From assembly GCA_018105865.1 (NCBI GenBank), contig CM030832.1:17416019-17480018 (forward strand): a stretch of DNA of 64,000 nt, read 5' to 3'. This document shows, piece by piece, positions 44,630-56,689 of this stretch; position 1 is the first letter of the stretch; each line of letters begins with the position of its first letter. The DNA comes from Metaphire vulgaris. Its lineage: Eukaryota > Annelida > Clitellata > Crassiclitellata > Megascolecidae. The position numbers and the translations under genes were made by a program. The notes beneath the pieces were generated by a model. It was not told where the DNA came from. It was given only the letters and a program-made list of their open reading frames with translations, and did not search any database.

Positions 44630-45185
44630 CTTGTTGACGTGTTGTCGCCGCCGCCTGTAACTTCGCTTGGCCTGCGGCCGACTGAACCATCTGAACCTAA
44701 AACGCAGAAACTGAAGGATGCGATCGACTCCACGAGATAACTGATGCTGAAAATGTTGGCCCATGATAGGCCTGCGTCAAATTTCTGATTTGTTGATTAA
44801 GCCGACAGAAAAACAGGAATTGAAAACGACTTCTCGATTCTAATTCAATGTAGTCCGCCTCGGCGCCTCTCTGCCTGTATATTCATTAAGCTTACGTCAA
44901 CATTTTGCTCAAATCTCGACCGATTCGCGCGAACCGCCTGCAAAAATAACGACCATCTCAACAGCATGGTCGATTACGGGATATTTTTTATTGCCTTTCA
45001 CCGCCTATGGCCATCCATGGAGATAGGTTCGATTCCTGATGACGATGAAACTGGATGGGTCAAAATTGGCCAAAAGTTCGATTATCGGATTTACGTAATC
45101 GGGGATATTTTTACACCCCCTAACACCCCAACACCCCACCCCAAATTTGAGGTCGACATCCTCCCTAAATTTGGTCATGCGACAA
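44630..45185 (-). promoter_or_regulatory. Presumed ROS1-like promoter region
   Basis: The 5' flank of exon 1 should hold the promoter and any 5' untranslated region. GC content is higher than in the introns (44620-44760). No TATA box or named site could be assigned. Confidence 0.3.
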
Positions 45186-46110
45186 TGGTATAATAATAAT
45201 AATAATTATGCACTTCTATAGCACCAGTTCTAATACCCAAGGTATCAATCGATGGTACTTCAAAATCAATCCGCAAAAGATCCAGGTCATTCCAGAGATC
45301 AGTCAGAGGGAGAGAGTGAGACGGACTATGGAGGAAACGCCAATTGAAAGAGATGCGTCTTAAGTCTGGATCGGAAAATGCTCAATGAATTGGAAGATCT
45401 GACAGCCGGAGGGAGAGAGTTCCAGATTTTAGGCCCAGAAATAGAAAAAGCTCTCTTACCAATTTCAGTGTTGGTTCTAGGTACATTCAACAATGAATCA
45501 GCATACCTTGTTGAATGACGATGGTTTGGCCCAAACCGTTTGGGTGATTCAACATAGATTTTAAATATTGAGGTTGGCCAGACTGCAGTGTTTTAAAAAC
45601 CAGGAGACCAGTTTTGAATAGAATTCTCTGTTCTACCGGCAACCAGCGTAACTTTTGAAGAACAGGTTTAATATGATCATGCTTACGAGTTTTTGTAATG
45701 GCTCGGGCAATAGAATTCTGAATCCTTTGAAGCTTTTGCATGTTAGATCTGGTCATACCATTGTAAAGAGAATTGCAATAATCAAGTCTGCTGCTGACAA
45801 GGGCGTTTGCAAGAGGAATCAGAGCGGATTTGGGCACAAAATCACGAATTCGTCGAATATCTCTGATTTGCATATGAGCAGCTCTGCTGACCTTATTTAT
45901 ATGATCGTTAAACGACATGTTCTTATCAAATATCACCCCTAGGTTGCGGACAGACTGACTTAGATTAACTGAAATGTTGTCAAATATAAATGAATTTATG
46001 TCTTCAAATTTACTTAGATTAAATGATGTACCAAGAAGTAAAAACTCAGTTTTTGAATGGTACGTTAAGTGCAAGCTTATTATTAAACATCCAAGACTGA
46101 ACGTTTTGCA
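45186..46110 (-). mobile_element. CR1/L2-like LINE, 5'-truncated
   Basis: Minus-strand frame 45487-46074 reads SVRNLGVIFDKNMSFNDHIN, QIRDIRRIRDF, SRLDYCNSLYNG, LQRIQNSIARAITK, LRWLPVEQRI: the thumb and C-terminal part of a CR1/L2-type reverse transcriptase. After a frameshift near 45490 it continues as GKRAFSISGPKIWNSLPPAV and FRSRLKTHLF. The 3' end is GTGCATAATTATTATT. RT active site is absent; dead copy. Confidence 0.88.
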
Positions 46111-46129
46111 GGCAAAGGGACAGATTTTC

Positions 46130-46312
46130 CAGTGGCTGCTCTAGGATTTTGCAAGTGGGGGGCCGTTGGGGTGGCAACTTCTAATCATGGGGGGCCAACC
46201 ATTTGTTGTTTAAGGTATATATGTAGCATTAAGTATAGGGTCCCAACTGGGGGGGCAGGCTCTCAATAGGGGCACGGGCCTCCCCTGCCCCCCCCCGGTG
46301 GAGCCGCCATTG
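46130..46312. mobile_element. MITE-like fragment of the CAGTGGCGGCTCCA family
   Basis: Starts CAGTGGCTGCTCTAGGAT and ends GGTGGAGCCGCCATTG, resembling 60368-60542, but no target duplication was found. Confidence 0.5.
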
Positions 46313-47050
46313 CCCTGCTGTACAGGATCGCGCGTATTCAACTGTCAGTATTGAAGGCAGCCTAGAGTTGCATTAAAAATAATGCAGTGACGCCGACTGT
46401 GATTAGCACATAGGCCGACATGTCTTGAAGGTGTCGGAGGAGCGCTCCGGTCGTGACTGGGTTTGTTTGGTGGTCATATCCAACAGTGGTTCTCACACAG
46501 GGCAGTCTCTATACTGAACCACTTTATCCTACGTCCGAAGATTCTGAGACCCGGATTCCTTCCCATGAAAATTTTATACATGTATAGGTCTGCAACAGGT
46601 TAACTTATCGGCGTAACCAAGTTCGGTAGAGGAAGATGCATAGGAAATGAATGGTCCATATATAGGGACAGGCGATTACCGCCATAACTAAAATTCGATA
46701 TATCACGCAGATACATATACTTGCCAAACAAAATGACTGTAGTAATTACTGAACTTCTAACTGATACCTGTAACCTGTGAGACACGTATTCCAGATACTT
46801 TAGTTTTAGACTATTAGAATAGTATATTGCAATGACGTACATGGCAGTGCAAAAGTAAGCAAATCCAAATAATAAAGACATAATTTTTATATTTTGTCAA
46901 CCCGGGCAGAAATTTTTCAACCCGGGCAGAAAGCAAAGTAACCCGGGCATTGCCCGTAATTGCCCGGGCGTGGTTACGCCACTGCCAGGGTTCCAGGATA
47001 GGAGGCATCCCATGCATTTATAGTTCGACGAGAGTAGGGGGCGTCGTGAG
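46313..47050. other. Intergenic, no gene seen
   Basis: A short CCCGGGCAGAAA tandem lies near 46905-46935. No exon is supported. Confidence 0.4.
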
Positions 47051-47154
47051 CAGGGTTTAATCTAGGCCGTTTCCGGGGGAATATTGCCTTTTCCCACTCC
47101 GACAATTTCAAATTCCCCCGGAAATTTTGGCATAGGCGTACTACAACTAACAGC

Positions 47155-47381
47155 TGTGGCGTGGTGCCTTATATTATACTAATACTAAGGCAACACGTCT
47201 GAATATATTATATAAGTAGATATGTATTCTAGCAATGTACAAGCAATGGTTGAGTCTTTATCTATCGACGTACGGACAACGAGTGTCTGTCTTCAGCTAT
47301 GCTACAGTTCAGCGTCCTAGTTAGTGTTCGTCTATTGGATGGGAGGCGGGGCTTGGCTACTTAGAATGCCATCACGTGACA
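47155..47381 (-). repeat. 3' LTR
   Basis: 227 bp, TGTGGCGTGGTG to CACGTGACA on the plus strand. It differs from the other LTR at only one position I could see (AAGG versus AAGA at about 47192), which implies a recent insertion. Confidence 0.92.
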
Positions 47382-47401
47382 TCTTCTCTTCTTACTTTTT
47401 T
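47382..47401 (-). other. Polypurine tract
   Basis: On the minus strand, AAAAAAGTAAGAAGAGAAGA abuts the 3' LTR, as expected for the plus-strand primer of an LTR element. Confidence 0.7.
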
Positions 47402-47681
47402 AAGCTACAAGTCTAACAGAGTGAAAACCTAGATTCTAAAAAGTCCACAGAAAACTGCAAGCCTACAATGTCAGTGCTTTCTATATTTAAAGTTCGCTTG
47501 GAGTTTTCTATCGCAAAGGTCTCTATAGAGCTTTATGGCTATTCTGCTTCTAGTCAGTAATAAGGGTCTGTTAGATAATTAGTGCCTTCGGGCGATGGGT
47601 GTCGATGGCGATCGTCGGCTTCCAACAGTTCAGACTGGACACAGATATTTCTTCGGCTGACTCGATCTGTCTCGGTCTGTC

Positions 47682-49563
47682 TCAGTCTCTGTGTTTCTTA
47701 GTTTGACTCTGTCTCAGTCTCTGTCCTTTTCTTTTCCATCGCGTATGCTTCTGCTTGAATTTAATCCGCTTGAATGTTGGTCTCTCTGTCTGCTTGGTTC
47801 TTCCTGACGCATCGGTGGTGCGGAGGGGTGAATCGCGTCTTCCTCCTCTTCTCTTGAAATCGTTTCGAGCCGGCGTCTGCTTGTCCGAGTAAACGCCTTT
47901 GAAAATGAACTTCCACTCGGCGGAGGGGTCGACATTAAAGATAATGTCGGACACGTCTTTCAGTGCTGGCAACGGTGGGAGAGTGGAGGCAATTTCCATT
48001 CTCAGTTCGGCCTCGGCAGATGTCGTGAAAAGTCGAATACTTTCGAGTGGGACCATCTCGATCGAAGACGGAAAGTGCGTGGGAGAGTCGGTCTCCGATA
48101 TCAGTTCGTTCTTAGAATCCAGTGAATCCTTCAGGCGTAAATAATTATAGTTCCCGACTTCAAGTGTCATCGGCTGTAGTGCGGAGGGGTTGATCGTTCG
48201 GAATGTAGAGGCGGTCATCTGAATAGAGTCCATCTGTGACTCGATCTTTTCGACGGTAGAGGGCATTGCAGCTCGCATTTCAGTGTTCGCAAAATCGCCT
48301 GTTTCCTCATTTATTTCTTTATCGTCCGCTGCTTCTTCTCCTTCTCTTGCTTCAATCAGTTCGGGGGTGGGGGGTGTATCAACCAACGGCTTGGCTAGGC
48401 TCCGATCATCAACTGTCGGCTGGAGCGGGGAGGGCGGAATTCGCATCGTCCCTTCCGTGTCTTCCTTTCTCACGACCTCAGGGTCAACGGCCCTGGTCGC
48501 AGTGGTCGGTGAGATGATTGTAATTGGATCCATCAGTGAGCAGGAATGCAAGTCTGCTTCAAAATCACTAGTCCAGCGGCTTTCTCTACGCTGAAGAGGG
48601 ATCGCAATGAATATTTCAAATTCATCTTCGTCGTCATCCTCATCTTCATCGTCAAAATTATTCACAATTTCATCTTCAAAATCATTCGCCAAATCGTCTG
48701 TAGCTTCAAAATCGTTAGCAATATCGTCAATAGCTTCATTTTTATCGAATAGTGCTCTCTCATTTCCACAGAATGAATCGCAAAATTTATCAGAATTGCT
48801 TGCTTCAGAGTCGTCTGTTTCCTCGTCTGTTTCATCAAACATAGATTCGCTTCCGACATTCGTCGTTGATTCCTTGTTGAGCATCAGTCTCACACATTCT
48901 TCATTCTCAAATTCTGTGTTATCTTTGAATAATTCCACAACTGCTATGAAAATCTCATCTACCTCGTCACCATCGTCTGCATTTGCATCTTCAAATAATC
49001 TCTTATTTCCACAGAATAAATTGCAAAAATCTGCAGAATTATCTACTTCTTTTGCATGAATAATTTCTTGAATTGAATCGTCTGCTTCAGAATTTAATTT
49101 CTCGGTGCAAATGCTCTCGGTTGATGCTTTCTCATGGCAAACAACATTATAATATGATTCGCGTGACGTCGACATACCTCGTAGTCGGAAATTCTTCGCT
49201 GAATGGTTCAAACGCGCATTCAGGTCGCTGTCTTCGCTGTCGTCGTTCTGCAGACAGTATCGGTTACTTCCCGCTCGCCTTCGCGGCGGAAATTCTCGTG
49301 GCGCCTCCATCTCTTCCAGATGATTCCGGCGCTGCTTGGACTCGCTGTCGTCGTGACAGTGGTCATCATCTCGGCTGCTTTCCGTGCGCGTTCTCGGCGG
49401 GAATTCATGGGGCAGCTCCTCCATCTTTTCGCTGACGTCATCAACGCAGTGACGTTCGAAAGCTTCTAACAGAGCGCTCGGGCTCTGACGCTGGGCATCT
49501 GTCAGGTTCATCTCCATGTAGAAACAGAAAGCGTCTGTTCCCAGGAAACACAGCAGAATCGCG
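47682..49563 (-). pseudogene. Gag-like gene, 5'-truncated copy
   Basis: A long open frame, at least 611 codons, of an LTR-element Gag. Its upstream end runs into the foldback element at 49563/49564, so it lacks the N-terminal ~60 residues that survive at 59796-59942. Visible features are a Gln/Ser helix region, long acidic Asp/Glu-rich stretches in the middle (including an Asp/Glu run near 48640), and a very basic Arg/Lys C-terminus fitting nucleic-acid binding. No CCHC knuckle is seen. Overlapping frames here are shadows. Confidence 0.75.
48834..49563. repeat. 730-bp direct duplication, left copy
   Basis: Matches 59067-59796 base for base in every stretch compared and in total length. It starts ATCAAACATAGATTCGC and ends CACAGCAGAATCGCG. 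It abuts the left end of the foldback element. Confidence 0.9.
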
Positions 49564-52525
49564 CTTCTCTATAGGTAGCACGACGTTATATTTACGGGTC
49601 AGCATGATATATAACTAGGCCGCGCCCACTGTATGGCAACCCAACCTGTAAGAAGACAGGAATTCGAGTACCAAAAACTACACCAAAAAATTACTATCAG
49701 GCACTATAAATTAAAACTCACAACTAGCAAAATAACTCACGTCGAAAACACTCGCCGTCCACAACAAAAGACCACCGAATGATCAGCCAACGACCACTCA
49801 ACCGCAAACCAACCTGATAAAACCATAGAGTCAATACATTGCACTATAAATAGCCCAACGAACACGCCAATTCAATTTTTAATGTAGTACTTAATAATAT
49901 TTAGAATATCGTCATATCTGAAATAGGAGCAGACTGTGACTGATCGCTACAAGTCACTGTCCTCAACAAATAGCCACTGCCAGCTATTTCTTTAGCGCCA
50001 CTTCTACCGTTTCATCTCATATAATGCATTGCTCTATATATTCTACCACAGGCCGATTTGAATTTTTTTAATCATTTCAAATACCATTTATTTCGAATTT
50101 TTGGATTTCTATAAAAGGATCAGACTGTGACTGATCGCTACAAATCACTATCCGCAACAAATAGCCACTGCCAGCTATTTCTTTAGCGCCACTTCTACCA
50201 TCCCATATCATATAATGCATTGCTCTATATATTATAACACAGGCCAATTTTAATTTTTTTAATCATTTCTAATACCATTTATTTGGAATTTTTTGATTTC
50301 TATAACAGGATCAGACTGTGACTGATCGCTACAAATCACTATCCGCAACAAATAGCCACTGCCAGCTATTTCTTTAGCGACACTTCTACCGTTTCATCTC
50401 ATATAATGCATTGCTCTATATATTCTACCACAGGCCAATTTTAATTTTTTTAATCATTTCTAATACCATTTATTTCGAACTTTTTGATTTCTATAACAGG
50501 ATCAGACTTTGACTGATCGCTACAAATCACTATCCGCAACAAACAGCCACTGCCAGCTATTTCTTTAGCGCCACTTCTATCGTTTCATCTCATTTAATGC
50601 ATTTGCTCTATATATTCTACCACAGGCCAATTTGAATTTTTTTATTCATTTCAAATACCATTTATTTCGAATTTATAGCCAAAGTAAATGCATTGCTCTA
50701 GATTATTATACCACAGGCCAATCTGATTTTTTTTTCATTTAAAATAATATTTATTTCGAATTTTTCCATTTTTATAACAGTATAAGACTGTTACTGATCG
50801 CTACAAATCACTATCCGCAACAAATAGCCACTGCCAGCTATTTCTTTAGCGCCACTTCTACCGTTTCATCTCATTTAATGCATTGCTCTATATATTCTAC
50901 CACAGGCCAATTTGAATTTTTTTAATAATTTCAAATACCATTTATTTCGAATTTTTGGATTTCTATAAAAGGATCAGACTGTGACTGATCGCTACAAATC
51001 ACTATCCGCAACAAATAGCCACTGCCAGCTATTTCTTTAGCGCCACTTCTACCATCCCATATCATATAATGCATTGCTCTATATATTATAACACAGGCCA
51101 ATTTGAATTTTTTTAATTATTTCTAATACCATTTATTTGGAATTTTTTGACTTCTATAACAGGATCAGACTGTGACTGATCGCTACAAATCACTATCCGC
51201 AACAAATAGCCACTGCCAGCTATTTCTTTAGCGCCACTTCTACCATCCCATATCATATAATGCATTGCTCTATATATTCTACCACAGGCCAATTTGAATT
51301 TTTTTAATAATTTCTAATACCATTTATTTCGAATTTTTGGATTTCTATAACAGGATCAGACTGTGACTGATCGCTACAAATCACTATCCGCAACAAACAG
51401 CCACTGCCAGCTATTTCTTTAGCGCCACTTCTACCATCCCATATCATATAATGCATTGCTCTATATATTATAACACAGGCCAATTTGAATTTTTTAAATT
51501 ATTTCTAATACCATTTATTTGGAATTTTTTGACTTCTATAACAGGATCAGACTGTGACTGATCGCTACAAATCACTATCCGCAACAAATAGCCACTGCCA
51601 GCTATTTCTTTAGCGCCACTTCTACCGTTTCATCTCATATAATGCATTGCTCTATATATTCTACCACAGGCCAATTTGAATTTTTTTAATAATTTCTAAT
51701 ACCATTTATTTCGAATTTTTTTATTTCTATAACAGGATCAGACTGTGACTGATCGCTACAAATCACTATCCGCAACAAATAGCCACTGCCAGCTATTTCT
51801 TTAGCGCCACTTCTACCGTCCCATATCATATAAGCATTGCTCTATATATTCTACCACAGGCCAATTTGAATTTTTTTAACTATTTCTAATACCATTTATT
51901 TGGAATTTTTGGATTTTTATAACAGGATCAGACTGTGACTGATCGCTACAAATCACTATCCGCAACAAACAGCCACTGCCAGCTATTTCTTTAGCGCCAC
52001 TTCTACCATCCCATATCATATAATGCATTGCTCTATATATTATAACACAGGCCAATTTTAATTTTTTTAATTATTTCTAATACCATTTATTTGGAATTTT
52101 TGGATTTTTATAACAGGATCAGACTGTGACTGATCGCTACAAATCACTATCCGCAACAAATAGCCACTGCCAGCTATTTCTTTAGCGCCACTTCTACCGT
52201 CCCATATCATATACTGCATTGCTCTATATATGTATTAAACCACCGGCCAATCTGAATTTTTTTATTCATTTAAAATAATATTTATTTAGAATTTTTCATC
52301 TTTTTAACAGTATCAGACTGTTACTGATCGCTACAAATCAGTATCCGCGACAAATAGCCACTGCCAGCTATTTCTTTAGCGCCACTTCTACCGTCCCATC
52401 TCATATACAGTATAGCCAAAGTCAATGCCTTGTTCTATATATTATACCACAGGCCAATCTAAATTTTTTTATTCATTAAAAATGCCCTTTATTTATAATT
52501 TCTCATATAGCTAAAGTTAATGCTT
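49564..52525 (+). repeat. Left inverted arm with ~190-bp satellite
   Basis: Unique outer part 49564-49900, then about 13 tandem units of ~190 bp, each with GATCAGACTGTGACTGATCG, ATCACTATCCGCAACAAATA, GCCACTGCCAGCTATTTC and ATGCATTGCTCTATATAT. One unit near 50640-50760 is rearranged and the innermost units are the most diverged. Confidence 0.93.
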
Positions 52526-52528
52526 TGA

Positions 52529-52530
<2 letters not shown>

Positions 52531-52589
<59 letters not shown>

Positions 52590-52636
52590 TGCAAACACAC
52601 ACAAATGCAAACACACACACTAACAATATATGTATA

Positions 52637-52686
<50 letters not shown>

Positions 52687-52690
52687 ATAT
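52531..52690. repeat. CA then TA microsatellite
   Basis: (CA)n at 52531-52586 with two AAATGCAAACACACAC interruptions, then (AT)n at 52627-52686, at the inner edge of the left arm. Confidence 0.95.
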
Positions 52691-54001
52691 GCATATATTG
52701 AAATATCTTTATTTATATGTTGGTTTTTCTTTTGCTTTTTAGAAATTGGCTTTGTCTTATGGGACGTTCGTGGACGAAGAGTAACTGGACGGTCGCTATA
52801 AGATGAAAACGTAGTCTGCCAAAGTCGTTGCTGTGGGTCTTACTGGTGTACAAAAATTTCGAGCACCTTGATTACGTCATCGATATCTACCATGCCAATT
52901 ATAGACGAGCTTTTGTGTTTTTTATTCAGTATTTATGCACTAATCACAATTATGCCCACGGTCCTACCTAATTGGTTTAGGAGTTGCCGCGGGGTTGGGT
53001 GGGTTGCACCCCGATCTAACTTTTCAACCCTCCGAAAAATTGCATATTGGGTACATGCAGTATATGCTAGTCATTGAATTACAGTTTCTCAACCCCCCAA
53101 CTCAAATTACGCAGCTCTAACGCTGTGCTTACCAACGTACTTATCTATTTTACTAACTTATAGATACGCCTATTTCTTTAAAATACAGACACCGTCCGTA
53201 ATGACGTCAGGGGCCAAGCGCAAGCAAGGAATAAATTTCGATGCTTTCGTAAAAATATAATAATAACACCAAGTAAACAGTGCCACTTGCGTCGCCACGG
53301 GGGCTAATGCCCCTCCCAAACCTGCCCCAGACAACCTATGAGATTCGCGCAAATCCGGTGAAAAAGTTTTCTGTTAAGGGGGAGTGTTAGTGGTGGGTAA
53401 GGAGTCTTACACGATAGCCCCTTTTGCCCCCCACCAAACCAAAAATTCCTGGCGACGCAACTGAACAGTACTTATAACAGTAGCGAATTGGCTTCTTGTA
53501 TTGTCATAGTGACGTCACCCATAAGTAAATGTCCAGGGGATAAAGGGTCGCCTCCCCACCACCAACTTTTTGAAGGTCCTAGAAAATTTACAGACAACCA
53601 CACGCACACGCACAGGGGCGGGGCCAGACGTTTGAGATTGGGTGGTTAAATGCAATGAGAAACAATGTAGTACAATAACACTAATTCATTGCAATCATTT
53701 ATATGCAACACGTACATCTTCTTCACCTTCTCCCTACCTATTAATAAACAATTGAAGAGACACAGGGAAATGACGTTATAAGTCTGTGTATAAAGTATCA
53801 TCAGAACAATAGTCACTAATAAGGAAAGCATATAGTTATATGTTAAGAAAACTGCGCTAATGTCTTTTGATGTTTTTAACTTGTCTCGTGTTCTTCAATC
53901 CTTTTCCTTCGCTGCAAAACAGTAAACATTACGCAATGTTATAAAGTGTTATGTTTGTCATTATATTTAAGTTAACGGTAATCAATTCAGAGACCAATTT
54001 C
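52691..54001. other. Foldback core, no gene seen
   Basis: Unique sequence without a recognisable coding exon. Confidence 0.4.
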
Positions 54002-54180
54002 TCAGTACTGTAAATGAAGGGTACATAGAAGGGTGTAGCCGCTCCCCGCAGGCGCAGCGGTGGCACTCGTCCCGTTACAATCTTTCTTCCAGCGGCCGTA
54101 TCTTTCATTCATTTGCATGACGGCCGGAAGGATTTCCGCGATCCCATGGACAATTCCTTCCACTACACATGCCGGAGTAT
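54002..54180 (-). CDS. C2H2 zinc-finger gene of foldback element, last exon
   Basis: After acceptor acaattatttcag/AT it reads TPACVVEGIVHGIAEILPAV, MQMNERYGRWKKDC, then ATAAPAGSGY and TGA at 54002-54004. Phase 1 donor of the previous exon fits its 2-base entry. Function unknown. The downstream PIF-like MITE lies in the intron between the two exons. Confidence 0.6.
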
Positions 54181-54284
54181 CTGAAATAATTGTCGTTGTG
54201 AGTCAGTGGTGTAAAACTTATTTAACGTGGCATACTCCGTTTTGTACGTACGAACGAAATGAAATGCATATGTTCAACTTCTTA

Positions 54285-54906
54285 GGGGCCATCCATATAG
54301 TATGTATGCAAAAAAGTCATATTTTCAACCCCACTATCTCCATGTTGCACACCGTACATTTGTGGTCACCCCTTATTCGTACGTACAAATTAAGTAACCC
54401 AGTGTTTAATCTAGACCCCTGGACTCCGGGGGGAACTCAAAACGAGGGGAAAAGCTGACAAAGCCGGGTGGGAATTCTGTTAGGGGCCGTTGTTAGTCCA
54501 TGCAGTATTCCAAAATTTCCGGGGGGACTTTGAAATATCCGGGGGGAAAGGGCGATCCCCCCCTGAAACGGTCTAGATTAAACACTGAACTATCCCCCTC
54601 GCTCGGTGTAAATTAATTTGTAGCCATAGCCCGAAAGCTTTTGTTTACTATTAAATGAAAGGTTTTCAATATTGAAATAACCGTCGGAACAATAGTCGGG
54701 ACCCTTTGTTTGATGGTGAGAAAGTAAATTTCTTCAAACCAAATGTTTGTTTGGTAATATACCAGCTTTCTATCTATTTATAAATTCGAATTTTCGTATG
54801 TAGGAATTCAGTCGTGACCCGCTCCACCCGTACGCTTCCGTACGCAAAATCGCCTAAATCTCAAACCCCATCACCCTCGGTGCGTACGTACTATATGGAC
54901 GGCCCC
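54285..54906. mobile_element. TIR MITE with TTA duplication, nested
   Basis: Ends GGGGCCATCCATATAGTA and TACTATATGGACGGCCCC, TTA on both sides; relative of 19808-20210. Interrupted by a hAT MITE. Confidence 0.82.
54400..54587. mobile_element. hAT MITE nested in PIF-like MITE
   Basis: Ends CAGTGTTTAATCTAGACC and GGTCTAGATTAAACACTG (perfect inverted repeat); flanks AAGTAACC / AACTATCC agree at 6 of 8. Same family as the split copy at 47051/60321. Confidence 0.8.
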
Positions 54907-55145
54907 TTACCAGGGCTTAACCGTTTGCACAACGTACAAAGGATCTAGCTTTAGCAGCTCCTACTTCCCACCGCACCCCTCCCCCTAAGTGCGTACTTAC
55001 GAAATGAAATTAAAGGAATGTGCAAGATAGTTTCTTCCTTGTTAATAGATTTTTTTATGCAGTAAGAAAAGTAGTTGCAAAGTTCCAGTCATTGAGTAAG
55101 TCCATTACTAGAAAACCGATAACAAACATCAGGCCTATCACATAC

Positions 55146-55437
55146 CTTGTGCTCTTGACAGGTTTCTTGCGTACTTAGCTGCTGCTGCTTCTTTTCCTGG
55201 ATGTAAATTCAGGAATATAAGCGCTCTTTTCGTTATAGCGCTTACTACGTCGGCCGTTTTTGGAATGGTTGTTTTTCTAGTTGTTAGCTTCACCTTACGT
55301 TCAACGTCAGCACCCATGCCGCCGATAGTGACCGTCAGCGGGCCCCTCTTGTGCGCCTTCCGTTTGTGACGCATCAAAGCCGCTGGAGAGTAGTTATCGC
55401 GGAAACAAATGTTGCATTTGAAAGACATGTCTGTTTT
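55146..55437 (-). CDS. C2H2 zinc-finger gene of foldback element, first exon seen
   Basis: One C2H2 finger, CNICFRDNYSPAALMRHKRK then AH (C-x2-C-x12-H-x4-H), followed by a basic linker and a helix-rich part (TADVVSAITKRALIFLNLHP, AAAAKYARNLSRAQ). Possible starts are Met 55428 or, unspliced, Met 55482; gcgtttgcag/AAA is an alternative acceptor if an upstream exon exists. Donor ACAAG/gtatgt. Total about 153 residues with 54002-54180. No known transposase or host family was recognised. It could be element-encoded or captured. Confidence 0.6.
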
Positions 55438-55609
55438 CTGCAAACGCATTATGACATTATTCATACATAACCCATCAGACAATCAATTAACACACGCACA
55501 CATACATATGTCACTTTTAATTATTATTGCACCGACATACGACACTCTGTTGCAATCAGAACGTATCGTTAACAGAATTCGTTAATTGTGGCGCCACGTT
55601 GTCATATGA

Positions 55610-55745
55610 CCAGTGGCGTAGCCAGCTTATGCAATGTTGGGTTCTTAAATTCATGACCTGTGGCGTAGCCAGCTAATGCAAAGTTGGGTTCTTAAATATA
55701 TGTCCAGTGGCGTAGCCAGTGGATGCAAAGTGTGGTTCTTAACTG
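55610..55745 (+). repeat. Triplicated ~45-bp unit
   Basis: CCAGTGGCGTAGCCAGCTTATGC is repeated three times with AAAGTTGGGTTCTTAAAT, and an inverted TGGCTACGCCACTG lies at 55900. It looks like a MITE whose left end was tandemly copied. Confidence 0.65.
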
Positions 55746-55974
55746 GAAGCGCTATGCAACTGAACACCAGCGGCGGCCACGGCCGAGTCGGGCCGACCAC
55801 CACTACACCCCCTCTGTAACCAAAAATCAACCGATTTACATAAATTGTGTTGGTCTAATTTTTTCTGGGGGTTGTTTAAACAACACCAGACAACCCCGTG
55901 GCTACGCCACTGCGTTATGCTGCTATTCAACAACTCGTTATAGTCTACGACCCAACTTGCAAAACTCTTTCTAA

Positions 55975-56480
55975 GCCTACAGAAATAACACGGAACAAAT
56001 CAGTATGCCACAAACATTGAAACGACAGCTTACCGATGTACGAAATTGATGGCGATGAAACTTCACAATCTCAAGGCAGTTTGATTACAATGTATCTTCT
56101 CGTTGTCTTACTAGGTGATGGCATGTCAATCGTAGTTTATTCTTTTATAACACCGTGGGCGTCGAATCATGTCAATTACAAATATGCATTCTACAGTGGC
56201 CTATTGGCCGCTGCATTTTAGGCGGACTTAATTTCGTCTGCGCTGATTGGCCGTTGGGGCAGATGGCGCTTTGACAGGCAAGTTTTTCATGCACGCACCC
56301 CGAATGAGTGGGCAGTGCTTCCAAGTTGAGCGCAGCGTCAAAGTAATACTTATGACTGAGAATACGAAGAAAATGCAAAATATAACCAAATAAGAGTTAT
56401 ACGTTATGCCTTTTTAACCTTTTCCCCACCTTTTTTTTACATTTATGACTTTAGACTTTATTATCACAACTTTTATTAAC
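55975..56480. other. Foldback core, no gene seen
   Basis: A 61-codon plus-strand frame at 56036-56221 with a hydrophobic centre exists, but nothing supports it as a gene. Confidence 0.35.
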
Positions 56481-56489
56481 ACTTTTAAC

Positions 56490-56670
56490 ACCTTTTATAA
56501 TTATAACTAATTATAACTAATTATAACTAATTATAACCTTTATAACCCATTATAACCTTTATAGCCCATTATAACCCTTATAACCCTTATAACTTTCACC
56601 TTGCGGTTATAATTGGTTATAACTCGGGTTATAACATTAAGGGTTATAACCCGGCAATTATAACGCTTAC
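56490..56670. repeat. TTATAACC / GGTTATAA palindromic array
   Basis: Repeats of ATTATAACC and TTATAACCC up to about 56600 change to GGTTATAA and GGGTTATAAC beyond it, so the tract is self-complementary. It borders the right satellite arm. Confidence 0.85.
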
Positions 56671-56689
56671 CCTAGCTGATACTGATTTG

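Noticed and set aside
48266..49059. Ser-rich plus-strand frames
   Set aside because: Antisense of the Asp/Glu-rich Gag region; no splice or family evidence.
49073..49469. Plus-strand frames over the Gag region, repeated at 59306-59702
   Set aside because: Antisense shadows of the Gag frame, duplicated because the 730-bp segment is duplicated.
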